Source: Caldifarciminota bacterium (GTDB taxonomy: Bacteria; Hydrothermota; Tepidihabitantia; SM23-42). From it: DNA of 32,440 nucleotides. The notes below the pieces were generated by a model that did no database searches, was not told where the DNA came from, and saw only the letters and a program-made list of their open reading frames with translations. The stretch lies in NCBI GenBank assembly GCA_020343595.1, contig CP070802.1, forward strand, positions 1,077,431-1,109,870. The letters run 5' to 3'. Made by a program: the position numbers and the translations under genes. Shown here in pieces: positions 22,064 to 30,057 of the stretch (its first letter is position 1; each line of letters begins with the position of its first letter).

Positions 22064-23317
22064 ATGAAGAAAAATCAATTCTCCGAATACCTGCGTGTCA
22101 TAATTAAGTGGCGCAGATTCATTATCAGGAATGTATTCATCGTTGCGGTAATCGCGATCATAATCAGCCTGCTTCTGGTCAAGAAATACAGAGCGACGGC
22201 TACCGTATTGCCACCAAGCGCTGAACAGCAAACAATGCTGGGGCTGATGCCCGGATTGATGTCAGGAGGAGGTATACCGGGAGGTCTTTCCAGTATGCTC
22301 ACGGGTGTAGTTTCAGGATTTGCAACGCCATCTGATCTGTACGCTGCAATAATGCAGAGTAGCAGGATCATGCGCGTGCTAATCACGAAATACAACCTTA
22401 AAAAGGAGTTCAAGGCAAAAACAACGCACGACGCATTTTTGGCACTAGAAGATATCACACAAATCCAAGTTTCTCCGGAAGGTATAATATCGGTGAGTGT
22501 CACCTACAAAAACAAGCAGCTGGCAACCGATATGGCTAATTCTTACGTCGAAGAGCTTGACAAATTCAATCAAATGACTGCTATGACCGTCGGTAAGAAG
22601 TTTCGGATTTTCGTAGAGCAAAGATTGCTTGAAACTAGTGACTCTCTGAGAAAGGCAGAAGAAGAACTCAGGGATTTCCAAGAAGGACATCGTACGGTAG
22701 CGCTTGATACCGAGATGCAAGCGGCGATCGAAACAATAGCCCAGCTGAAAAGCCAAATAATCATGTATGAAGTTCAAAAGGGTGCTTGGTCTGCAGCAGG
22801 ACAGGTTGATAATCCTTACCTTGCCCAGATAAATCGCGAACTGAATGCACTCAAGAAACAACTGTCCAAGATGGAGTCGGGTACCCCGGCAGATGAAAAG
22901 CCCGGATTCGGCGCTGGATTCTCAGTCCCTCTGGAAAAATTACCTGAAGTAACCTTGGAGTTCGCTCGAAAGTACCGCGAGGTGAAAATTCAAGAAGCCA
23001 TATTTGAATTAATGACACAGCAGTATGAACAAGCTAAGATTATGGAGTTAAAAGACACTCCGACAATTCAGTTTCTCGATAGAGCCGGGGTGCCGGAAAA
23101 AAGGGTTTTTCCAAAGCGGGCACTGATAGTCGTAATAACGTTTATAATAAGCTTCATTGTCAACGTTTTTCTTGTTTTCTCACTTGAATATATAAATGAT
23201 ATTAAGGTAAATCCGAAGGCACATAAAACTGCAATTGATTTTACCGACAATTTGCATAGAGATTACCGAGACATTAAGTCCTTCATTAAAAAGACGCTGA
23301 GGTTCAAAAAACATTAA
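22064..23317 (+). CDS. Wzz-family polysaccharide chain-length determinant
   Basis: 417 residues. It has two membrane segments (about 22-44 and 346-370) around a long periplasmic, partly coiled-coil domain (about 175-330, e.g. LRKAEEELRDFQEG). Just before the second segment is a proline/arginine motif (AGVPEKRVFPKRA) usual for Wzz/PCP proteins. A glycine/methionine-rich loop follows the first segment. No kinase domain is attached, so it belongs to the PCP-1/3-like class that sets chain length together with a Wzy polymerase. Translation is predicted to begin at the mRNA's first base. Next gene 28 nt on. Confidence 0.9.
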   Translation: MKKNQFSEYLRVIIKWRRFIIRNVFIVAVIAIIISLLLVKKYRATATVLPPSAEQQTMLGLMPGLMSGGGIPGGLSSMLTGVVSGFATPSDLYAAIMQSSRIMRVLITKYNLKKEFKAKTTHDAFLALEDITQIQVSPEGIISVSVTYKNKQLATDMANSYVEELDKFNQMTAMTVGKKFRIFVEQRLLETSDSLRKAEEELRDFQEGHRTVALDTEMQAAIETIAQLKSQIIMYEVQKGAWSAAGQVDNPYLAQINRELNALKKQLSKMESGTPADEKPGFGAGFSVPLEKLPEVTLEFARKYREVKIQEAIFELMTQQYEQAKIMELKDTPTIQFLDRAGVPEKRVFPKRALIVVITFIISFIVNVFLVFSLEYINDIKVNPKAHKTAIDFTDNLHRDYRDIKSFIKKTLRFKKH

Positions 23318-23345
23318 CATTTCAAATCAGGCTGCTAACCAAAGC

Positions 23346-24737
23346 GTGATCAATATTCCAAAAAAATATGAATGGGCATTAACAACAGTCGGAATTGCGA
23401 TACCAATAATATTCCTCATTCTATATGCTAATGATCTTCTATTCCTGACCCTCGGCGCAATATTCCTGATCGCAATGTTACTTCTGACTGCTTTCTCGGT
23501 AGAAAGAGTATTTCTGTTACTTGCTTTTTATGTTGCGGCTTTTGAAGTAAGGGGATACCTTGTCTACTTTCCCGGAATGACAATCTGGTACTCATGGAAG
23601 ATATCATATCCATTATTTCTATTATTAATCGCTTACTGGGCAATTCATCTATTCAGAAGTCGCGAACGGTTTGTGTTTAATCAAATGGATAAAGCGGTCA
23701 TGGTTTTTCTTATAATTATGATGGCCGGAGCAATTCATGGCTTCCTACGAGGTTACGATAGAAAGCTCGTATTGTATGATTTCCTGCAGGCACCTTTTTT
23801 CCTTGGATACTTCATATTTGTCTACTCACCCTTAAAGGAAAAGGTACGCCTTTATTATGACTTCCTTCTTTTTACTGCGGTCTTTGTTGGCCTTCAGTTC
23901 ATCTATGCTGTAACACGTTTTCAAGCGGGCTTCTTTCTTACAAGAATCGTGTCGGAGCATATTCACATTGCACAATTTGCCATACCTTATGTTGTAGCGA
24001 CCCTTATATATTCAAAGAACACAATGCGTAAGGTTCTTTTTGCACCTGCACTTCCGATTCTACTGTTAGGGGTTGTTTTCTGCCAGCAGCGCTCACTCTA
24101 TGCTAGCGTTGGTCTTAGCATCGTGCTACTAATTGCCCTCTTTGTCTACTCAAAACGAGCATATATAAAAGCACATGCCGCTCAGACCACAAGGTATCTA
24201 ACAATAATAGCGATCTTCCTGGCCTTGGTTGTGATTGTCGCTCAAAGCTTCAGCCAGGGAAAATTCCTGAACACGATACTATCGAGATTATTCATATTCC
24301 TGAACATAGGTAGACTAAATCAAGACATATCATGGCAAATCAGATGGCTAGAAATAAACGATGCACTGCAAGATTTGAATAAATTCTGGCTATTCGGGCA
24401 GGGATTTGGTGCGTCCTTTATTACACGCTGCCGCTACATGTTGGCGATCGTGGTTGATCAATCCTATGTTTATATGATCTGGAAAACAGGTCTTGTGGGG
24501 CTCTTATCTCTCCTCGCAATGTACTACATGCTATTTAAACGTGGGCTATCGACCCTGTTAAAGAAAATCACTCCCGAGGAACGGATACAACTGCTCACTG
24601 CCATCATCAATACCGCGGGAATGATGCTGATAGCTTTTGCTAACGTAAGCATAGCACACTTCCGGCTTATGTTTGTCTGGGCAGGATTATTTGGCGCAAC
24701 TGAGGTTATTGCGCGCAGGTATGACAAAATACATTAA
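23346..24737 (+). CDS. O-antigen ligase/polymerase-like membrane protein (Wzy/WaaL)
   Basis: 463 residues with about ten to twelve hydrophobic segments and a larger polar loop near residues 310-355 (NIGRLNQDISWQIRWLEI...FGQGFGASF), the pattern of the Wzy_C/O-antigen ligase domain. Its position between Wzz-like and Wzx-like genes favours a polymerase, but the sequence alone cannot separate polymerase from ligase. It starts with GTG at 23346; no strong Shine-Dalgarno is seen. Its end overlaps the flippase start by 17 nt. Confidence 0.82.
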   Translation: MINIPKKYEWALTTVGIAIPIIFLILYANDLLFLTLGAIFLIAMLLLTAFSVERVFLLLAFYVAAFEVRGYLVYFPGMTIWYSWKISYPLFLLLIAYWAIHLFRSRERFVFNQMDKAVMVFLIIMMAGAIHGFLRGYDRKLVLYDFLQAPFFLGYFIFVYSPLKEKVRLYYDFLLFTAVFVGLQFIYAVTRFQAGFFLTRIVSEHIHIAQFAIPYVVATLIYSKNTMRKVLFAPALPILLLGVVFCQQRSLYASVGLSIVLLIALFVYSKRAYIKAHAAQTTRYLTIIAIFLALVVIVAQSFSQGKFLNTILSRLFIFLNIGRLNQDISWQIRWLEINDALQDLNKFWLFGQGFGASFITRCRYMLAIVVDQSYVYMIWKTGLVGLLSLLAMYYMLFKRGLSTLLKKITPEERIQLLTAIINTAGMMLIAFANVSIAHFRLMFVWAGLFGATEVIARRYDKIH

Positions 24738-26028
24738 AGGCGTAACGCTAACGTACGCAACACAAATTACGATCCTGGTAATGTCCTTCATCACAAGTGT
24801 CATCATCGTTAGGACTCTCGGCGCTTCAGGAAAAGGAGTAGTTGCTCTATTGCAGAACTATTTCCTGATACTTGTTGTCATTTTCATCCTCGGCATGAGC
24901 GAAGGTAACATCTATTTTCTTAGCAGTCGTAAATATAAACACAAAGAGGTTTTTGCTAATGTACTTGTACACACAATCTTAATATCGGCAATCTTCCTCG
25001 TGGCTTCGATCATATTTAAAGATTGGATCTTGAGTACCTTTCTGAGGAATATCAAAGCAGAGCATTATAACCTGGCTCTGTGGATATTCCCGGCGTTCTT
25101 TTTGTTCCTACATACAACAACAATGTTGTTAGGACACCACAATATCGTAGGGTTCAATGTGGTAACAACGGCAAGATTCACATTCATTATGGTTTTCATG
25201 GCTGTATTAATCCCAAAACTGCAAATAATTGGGGCGGTGATTGCTACCGTGGCCGGTTTTCTGCTTGCGGATATCATTGGGGTCATTTTGCTAACTCGAT
25301 ATGGGAGCCCTGCGATTGGAATTAATAAAGGCTTTGCGCGAAACGCTTTTATATTCGGCGCGAAGTCTGAAGTAGGTCTTATATTAGCCCAGCTTGACAG
25401 GAGATTTGATATTTTCATCATAAACCTGTTCCTTGCTCCTACGCAGGTTGGATTCTACGCAGTTGCAGTAGCTATAGCCGAGTTTCCATGGTATGTATCA
25501 AATGCAATTGCCACGGTGCTCTTTCCGGAGATAGCAGCAATGGACAAACAGAGAGCCTATCAATTCACATCCTACGTGTGCCGCAATACACTATTTATCG
25601 TTTTCATATTAAGTATCGTGCTATTCGTTGTTGGTGGCTTCATCCTGCAATTTGTTTTCGGCCCAGAATTCTCACAGTCGCTCAACCCCTTGCGTATTCT
25701 TATGCCGGGTATAGTCATTCTCAGTGTTAACAAAGTAATCTGCGCAGGTTTTTCTGGCACGGGGAGACCTGAGTATGGCACGCTAACAGCTGTTTTCTCC
25801 GCCGCAGCAACAATTACGCTTGATTTCATGCTAATACCGCGCATGGGCATCGAGGGAGCAGCAATTGCGTCCACGGTTGCCTATACTATCTCCGCAACAA
25901 CAGGAATTCTTCTCTTTAGTAGAACTGCGAATCTTCCACTAAAAGAGTTTTTGATCATTACCTCCGAAGATATTAAGCGATATCCAGAATTTTACAGAAA
26001 AGTGGTTGCGAGGTTCCGGAATGCGTAA
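24721..26028 (+). CDS. Wzx-like polysaccharide flippase (MOP superfamily)
   Basis: 435 residues from the ATG at 24721. An upstream TTG at 24673 would add 16 residues lying wholly inside the wzy-like gene and is unlikely. The protein has twelve to fourteen hydrophobic segments. It begins with the family's usual ITILVMSFITSVIIVRTLGASGKG and has NLFLAPTQVGFYAVAVAIAEF in the middle, as in RfbX/Wzx proteins. It should flip lipid-linked repeat units to the periplasmic face. It overlaps both neighbours. Confidence 0.92.
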   Translation: MTKYIKGVTLTYATQITILVMSFITSVIIVRTLGASGKGVVALLQNYFLILVVIFILGMSEGNIYFLSSRKYKHKEVFANVLVHTILISAIFLVASIIFKDWILSTFLRNIKAEHYNLALWIFPAFFLFLHTTTMLLGHHNIVGFNVVTTARFTFIMVFMAVLIPKLQIIGAVIATVAGFLLADIIGVILLTRYGSPAIGINKGFARNAFIFGAKSEVGLILAQLDRRFDIFIINLFLAPTQVGFYAVAVAIAEFPWYVSNAIATVLFPEIAAMDKQRAYQFTSYVCRNTLFIVFILSIVLFVVGGFILQFVFGPEFSQSLNPLRILMPGIVILSVNKVICAGFSGTGRPEYGTLTAVFSAAATITLDFMLIPRMGIEGAAIASTVAYTISATTGILLFSRTANLPLKEFLIITSEDIKRYPEFYRKVVARFRNA

Positions 26029-27064
26029 GAAATTACTGCTACTTTGTTCTGAGGGTTTTCCAGGGTCATTCAAAGTCATAACCAATTTGAAGGGCGTTCT
26101 GGATGGTATAGCGGACATTCATATACTGCCGATCGAACAGCTCTTCAGCTTGAAACCATCCATCCCTAATATCCGGATCAAGCGCCGCCTGCAAAAGATA
26201 CAAACAGAGCTGAGATGGATGGACATCAAAATGCTCGAGCGCTATGCTAATAATATACTATTTACGGCTTGGGGACCACCTTACGATGTCGTACTCAGCA
26301 AGCTCAATAGAATCGGCGTAACGCCATCTCTAATCATGTGCAGCACTCCGGGGCAGTCTGAATTATCTCGTCACGAACTCAAAGATTACCATAACCTTTT
26401 CAACTATTTCAGACAAGGCAAATTGAAATATTGGCTTCTTAACAAACGCCTCTATGACTCCCTTGCTGGCGTAACAGACCATGCCATCTACTTCCCCCAT
26501 ACCATCAACCTCGGACAATTCGCAAACGTGGCACCAACGGAATTATCTGGCATAAATGTGGATCTGTTCTGTACAACGAGACTGGGAAAGAATATCCTTA
26601 ACCAGGTTCTCGCTTTTAGGGTTAGTGGTGTTAACGGAACACTACATCTGAATTTCAAGAACGACCAACTCGGATCAATCATCAGTGACATCGGCGCAAA
26701 TGTCCTTTACCATAGATGGATACCTGAAGCAGAGTACTACAACCTTGTTGCTGCAATGGACTTGTCATTACAGGCTACCTTCACTGAGAGTTTCAATTAT
26801 GCGGTCGCCGAAAGGATGTGTTTGGGAATACCAGTAATCACGTCTTATGATATCTATCTTACCGCTTGCGATACCTTCCTCGCGAAATACTTATGCGTTC
26901 AAGCGCTTGACACACCATCGGAGATAGGACGTATGATAAAGAAAATCATCGGGGACGCCAAATTGAGAGCATCATTGGCAGAAAGATGTCACGCTGTTAT
27001 CAGGCGGATTGCAGAGAAAAACAACAAAGAGGCTGTCGACTTTATTGCTGGTTTTCTAGAATAA
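26021..27064 (+). CDS. Glycosyltransferase, divergent GT4-like
   Basis: 347 residues from ATG 26021, which overlaps the wzx-like stop (ATGCGTAA) and has GAGG seven bases upstream; the TTG at 26006 is a poorer choice. The N-terminal half is unlike common families. The C-terminal half has VLYHRWIPEAEYYNLVAAMD and TFTESFNYAVAERMCLGIPVI, the donor-side E-x7-E region of GT4 enzymes, and ends with the usual helical tail. It is the last gene of the plus-strand operon and its end overlaps the convergent GT2 gene by 23 nt. Confidence 0.8.
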   Translation: MRKKLLLLCSEGFPGSFKVITNLKGVLDGIADIHILPIEQLFSLKPSIPNIRIKRRLQKIQTELRWMDIKMLERYANNILFTAWGPPYDVVLSKLNRIGVTPSLIMCSTPGQSELSRHELKDYHNLFNYFRQGKLKYWLLNKRLYDSLAGVTDHAIYFPHTINLGQFANVAPTELSGINVDLFCTTRLGKNILNQVLAFRVSGVNGTLHLNFKNDQLGSIISDIGANVLYHRWIPEAEYYNLVAAMDLSLQATFTESFNYAVAERMCLGIPVITSYDIYLTACDTFLAKYLCVQALDTPSEIGRMIKKIIGDAKLRASLAERCHAVIRRIAEKNNKEAVDFIAGFLE

Positions 27065-27902
27065 TTCGTCGGGCTATATCGTTTTTTGCGCTCAGATTCC
27101 TGAGCAAGCCGATTCGATATTTCAAGAAAAAATGTTTAATGGCAAGCGCATGGCGTATTGAAACGAGCGTCCATGTTTTCTGTTTCGTCATCCGTCTGGG
27201 TGCATGCACAACGCATATTTCTGGCACATAATAAACTTGCCATCGCCTCATCCATAAACGTAAGCAGAAGTCGATATCCTCAGGACCGTAGAATATCTTA
27301 TCATCAAGTAAGCCAACGGCATCCAGGGCCTTCCGTCTTATGAACTGACAAGCGCCTATTACATAGTCGACGGGCGCCGCTGTTTTGTGATCCCAATCAC
27401 GCATCAGATGCGCATCAAGATGAAACTTGTTATGTGCATTGACGAGCTCAGGAAAGCGGTTCAGAGCAAATGACAACGGGGTGGGAAATCTTTTGCAACT
27501 GGGAATACGCCTTCCCGATTCATCTATGAGGCGAGGACCGCAAAGACCGACAGTGGGGTTCATGCTCAAGAATGCAATGAACTTCTCAATACTACCGGGC
27601 CCCAAATAAGCATCGTCATCGACTATTAAAAGAAAATCACCGCGGCTTGATCTTAATCCCTGATTTCTCGCTGGCGCGACACCCCTATTCCTTCCATTCC
27701 TTATCAATTTCGCACCGGGATGACTTTCCCTGATCATTTCTGCAGTACCGTCATTCGACCCATTGTCCACAATAACTAATTCCACGTCAAAATACGAGCT
27801 CTTTTTTAACGAAGATAAACACCTTTTCAACATTGCCTTTGCATTCCACGTAATCACAACTATCGAGACGAGTGGTTTAGAGGTTTTGGTGTAAGTTGAC
27901 AC
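27042..27902 (-). CDS. Glycosyltransferase family 2
   Basis: 286 residues from GTG 27902. GT-A motifs run SIVVITWNAKAMLKRCL, LVIVDNGSNDGTAEMI, RNRGVAPARNQGL, the metal-binding LLIVDDDAYLG, GACQFIRRKALDAVG and YGPEDIDFCLRLWMRRW. This is close to rhamnosyl-type and other O-antigen GT2 enzymes, and no C-terminal membrane segment is obvious. The GTG is supported by its place 5 nt after a TATAAT box with no Shine-Dalgarno. It forms a single-gene unit divergent from the glycosidase-like gene. Confidence 0.88.
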   Translation of the reverse strand: MSTYTKTSKPLVSIVVITWNAKAMLKRCLSSLKKSSYFDVELVIVDNGSNDGTAEMIRESHPGAKLIRNGRNRGVAPARNQGLRSSRGDFLLIVDDDAYLGPGSIEKFIAFLSMNPTVGLCGPRLIDESGRRIPSCKRFPTPLSFALNRFPELVNAHNKFHLDAHLMRDWDHKTAAPVDYVIGACQFIRRKALDAVGLLDDKIFYGPEDIDFCLRLWMRRWQVYYVPEICVVHAPRRMTKQKTWTLVSIRHALAIKHFFLKYRIGLLRNLSAKNDIARRIILENQQ

Positions 27903-27907
27903 GCGCC

Positions 27908-27935
27908 ATTATACCTCACCAACCTATCTTGTCAA
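27908..27935 (-). promoter_or_regulatory. Leaderless promoter of the GT2 gene
   Basis: TTGACA (27935-27930), 16 bp, TATAAT (27913-27908), GGCGC, GTG (27902). It shows the arrangement can also serve a GTG start. Confidence 0.85.
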
Positions 27936-27956
27936 TGCAATAATAGGGCGTGTTAC

Positions 27957-27985
27957 TTGACACCATGAACCAATGGAACTATACT
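27957..27985 (+). promoter_or_regulatory. Leaderless promoter of the glycosidase-like gene
   Basis: TTGACA (27957-27962), 17 bp, TATACT (27980-27985), GATTCA, ATG (27992). Together with the adjacent minus-strand promoter it forms a divergent pair with -35 boxes 21 bp apart. Confidence 0.78.
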
Positions 27986-27991
27986 GATTCA

Positions 27992-29974
27992 ATGTTGGCT
28001 TTCCTTATCATCCTGGCATCAACCAACTCAAATACTGTCATACTGAACGAGTCTGCCAGTATGTGGTATGTTTCTAATAACAATATGCAGATATTTGTTT
28101 CCAAGTCGGATTGTCGGATACGCAACATTCGTATTAATGGCATCCAGATACTTTCATCTCCGGTGACAATCAGCACCCCTGGTTTTCCAAGTTTCCCACA
28201 AAGAAAAATACGCGATATTTCACTGAACAACCGTTCTCCATACGAGATTACGATAAGTTGTACGGAGGATCTTCAGAACGCGCAGCGAATAGTCGAGTAC
28301 ACTCTTGATACCCTGAGGTTTACTATTGAAGTAAGTTTTGTGAAAACAACACCAGGAGAAACGGAATTGCGCATTGATTACCATCTCCCGGTCCTGGAAA
28401 ACATGCAATATGTCTTCTTCCCTAATGGTGATCAGCCCTTACCCACAAAAGCAGCAGACCGCAGACAACTGCTTTACCGCAAAGACATCGCGGTCCCATG
28501 TGTTTCTTCGTACAATAAGAAAACCAATTGCGGAATAACAATATTCTCACCGTTAGAAATCGACAAACCATGGCTTGCGTTTATAGTTGATAGAAGCAAC
28601 ATTGTAGTCTCAAACCGCCGATTAAGGTTAAGTAGTATGAATCGAGTCAACACTGCTATTACAATTGTGACGCACGGTGGAGACTGGCGACCAGGATTAG
28701 CTTACTTGCTCGCCAATTACCCTGACCATTTCTATCCAAAATCAAAACATGTGATAGAAGGAGAAGGTTGGTACTACCTAGCAGATGCTTTTGATGATGA
28801 TCACCAAATTCAGGAAGCTAGTGCTGCACATACATCCTGGACCGAAATACATGGGCACTTTCCCTTTTACGGCCTCTATGTACCTGAGGTCAAGGAATGG
28901 AGCATCATTTTCGATTCCGATAACTATGATCTCATTGACTGGGATAAAGGACTGGGGAGGAAGAAAAACAACGTAACACGAATGCGCCAAGCCATTGACA
29001 AATGGCATAAGCAGGGTATTCAAGTATATCTTTACTTCCAGTGCTTTGAAGCATGGTATCGATACGCTCTGCAATACTTCCAGCAAAGCATAGCCAAGGA
29101 CAAATATGGCAATCCTTTACCGGGATGGAAATATACTTTCCTGATGAACCCTGATCCTGAGTATGAATGGGGCAATCATATTGTGAACCAGATCGCTGAG
29201 TTACTCAGAGTTTATCAAAACGTGGACGGTATTTTTTATGACCGTATGGACTACTGGCATTATGACTTCGACCATGAAGACAACATTACTTTCGTAGACA
29301 ACAGATCTGCCTACACCCTCGCTCTTGCCCAAGAGAAAATAAACGGGAAGATATTTGACCTACTGCATCAAAATGGTAAGGGTATTTGGGGCAACGGACC
29401 CGCTTCAATTGAAGTCTGCAAGAATTTAGATGGCGTTATGGCAGAACGGTACAAGACAAATCTATTCAGGCTTCAATATTTGACCCTTGTTCGACCTTTT
29501 ATATTTCTTGCATACGATCGTGAACCACGAGATACTGAAGAGAAGCTAAAAAATGCATTGCTGTGCGGAGCATTCCCCTCAATCACCATGGGTACAGGTT
29601 TCTGCAAAAAACTTGACGAGAAATACCGACCTCTATTTGACTTAATAAGAAATCGTAAATGGGTGTTGCATGAAGATCCTATTAGTATTCCAGAGAACCT
29701 TCTTGGTAACATATATCAAACACCCGGCGGCGATTATGTCGTAATTCTTATTGACCCTAATGAATCACAGCTCTCTGCCACTAATATTTCCTATAATGTG
29801 GAAATAGCCGTGCGTGTTCCAAACATCGAGCAGATAAACTATGCCTATCTTCATTCCGCGGATTGGTCTGGTATAAGGTCTTTGAGTATAGATAAGCACA
29901 ATAATGCCATTTATATTACTTTACCTCAGCATACTACAGCATCAGTGGTGGTTCTATCGCAGAAGCAACGCTAG
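27992..29974 (+). CDS. Secreted glycoside-hydrolase-like protein
   Basis: 660 residues from ATG 27992. Longer readings from 27950 (GTG) or 27965 (ATG) would start within the promoter, while ATG 27992 lies 6 nt after the -10 box and begins directly with a short signal-peptide-like stretch, MLAFLIILASTNS. Residues to about 250 look like a beta-sandwich. From about 255 a TIM-barrel-like domain follows, with HKQGIQVYLYFQCFE, NVDGIFYDRMDYWHYDFD (probable catalytic aspartates) and ICGNGP-like strand ends; a small beta domain closes it (about 570-660). It resembles glycosidases with one acidic barrel site but I cannot name a family. In this locus it may trim or release the polysaccharide. Confidence 0.65.
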   Translation: MLAFLIILASTNSNTVILNESASMWYVSNNNMQIFVSKSDCRIRNIRINGIQILSSPVTISTPGFPSFPQRKIRDISLNNRSPYEITISCTEDLQNAQRIVEYTLDTLRFTIEVSFVKTTPGETELRIDYHLPVLENMQYVFFPNGDQPLPTKAADRRQLLYRKDIAVPCVSSYNKKTNCGITIFSPLEIDKPWLAFIVDRSNIVVSNRRLRLSSMNRVNTAITIVTHGGDWRPGLAYLLANYPDHFYPKSKHVIEGEGWYYLADAFDDDHQIQEASAAHTSWTEIHGHFPFYGLYVPEVKEWSIIFDSDNYDLIDWDKGLGRKKNNVTRMRQAIDKWHKQGIQVYLYFQCFEAWYRYALQYFQQSIAKDKYGNPLPGWKYTFLMNPDPEYEWGNHIVNQIAELLRVYQNVDGIFYDRMDYWHYDFDHEDNITFVDNRSAYTLALAQEKINGKIFDLLHQNGKGIWGNGPASIEVCKNLDGVMAERYKTNLFRLQYLTLVRPFIFLAYDREPRDTEEKLKNALLCGAFPSITMGTGFCKKLDEKYRPLFDLIRNRKWVLHEDPISIPENLLGNIYQTPGGDYVVILIDPNESQLSATNISYNVEIAVRVPNIEQINYAYLHSADWSGIRSLSIDKHNNAIYITLPQHTTASVVVLSQKQR

Positions 29975-30034
29975 TAATTATTCAGCTTTGATATAGGCAA
30001 CAGTCCGCCGGTCAAAACACCCTACCGTTTCCAA

Positions 30035-30050
30035 GCAGGTCTCGTCCTGC
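30035..30050. terminator. Weak hairpin between convergent genes
   Basis: GCAGG (30035-30039) and CCTGC (30046-30050) form a 5-bp stem with a 6-nt loop, followed on the plus strand by GTTTAAT. It could end transcription of the glycosidase-like gene, but the stem is short and the T-run poor. Confidence 0.3.
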
Positions 30051-30057
30051 GTTTAAT

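Noticed and set aside
24673-24720. Upstream TTG start of the flippase gene
   Set aside because: It would lie entirely inside the preceding gene; the flippase family N-terminus begins at ATG 24721.
27042-27064. Convergent overlap of two glycosyltransferase genes as a regulatory antisense region
   Set aside because: A 23-bp tail-to-tail overlap is common in compact genomes and no further signal was seen.
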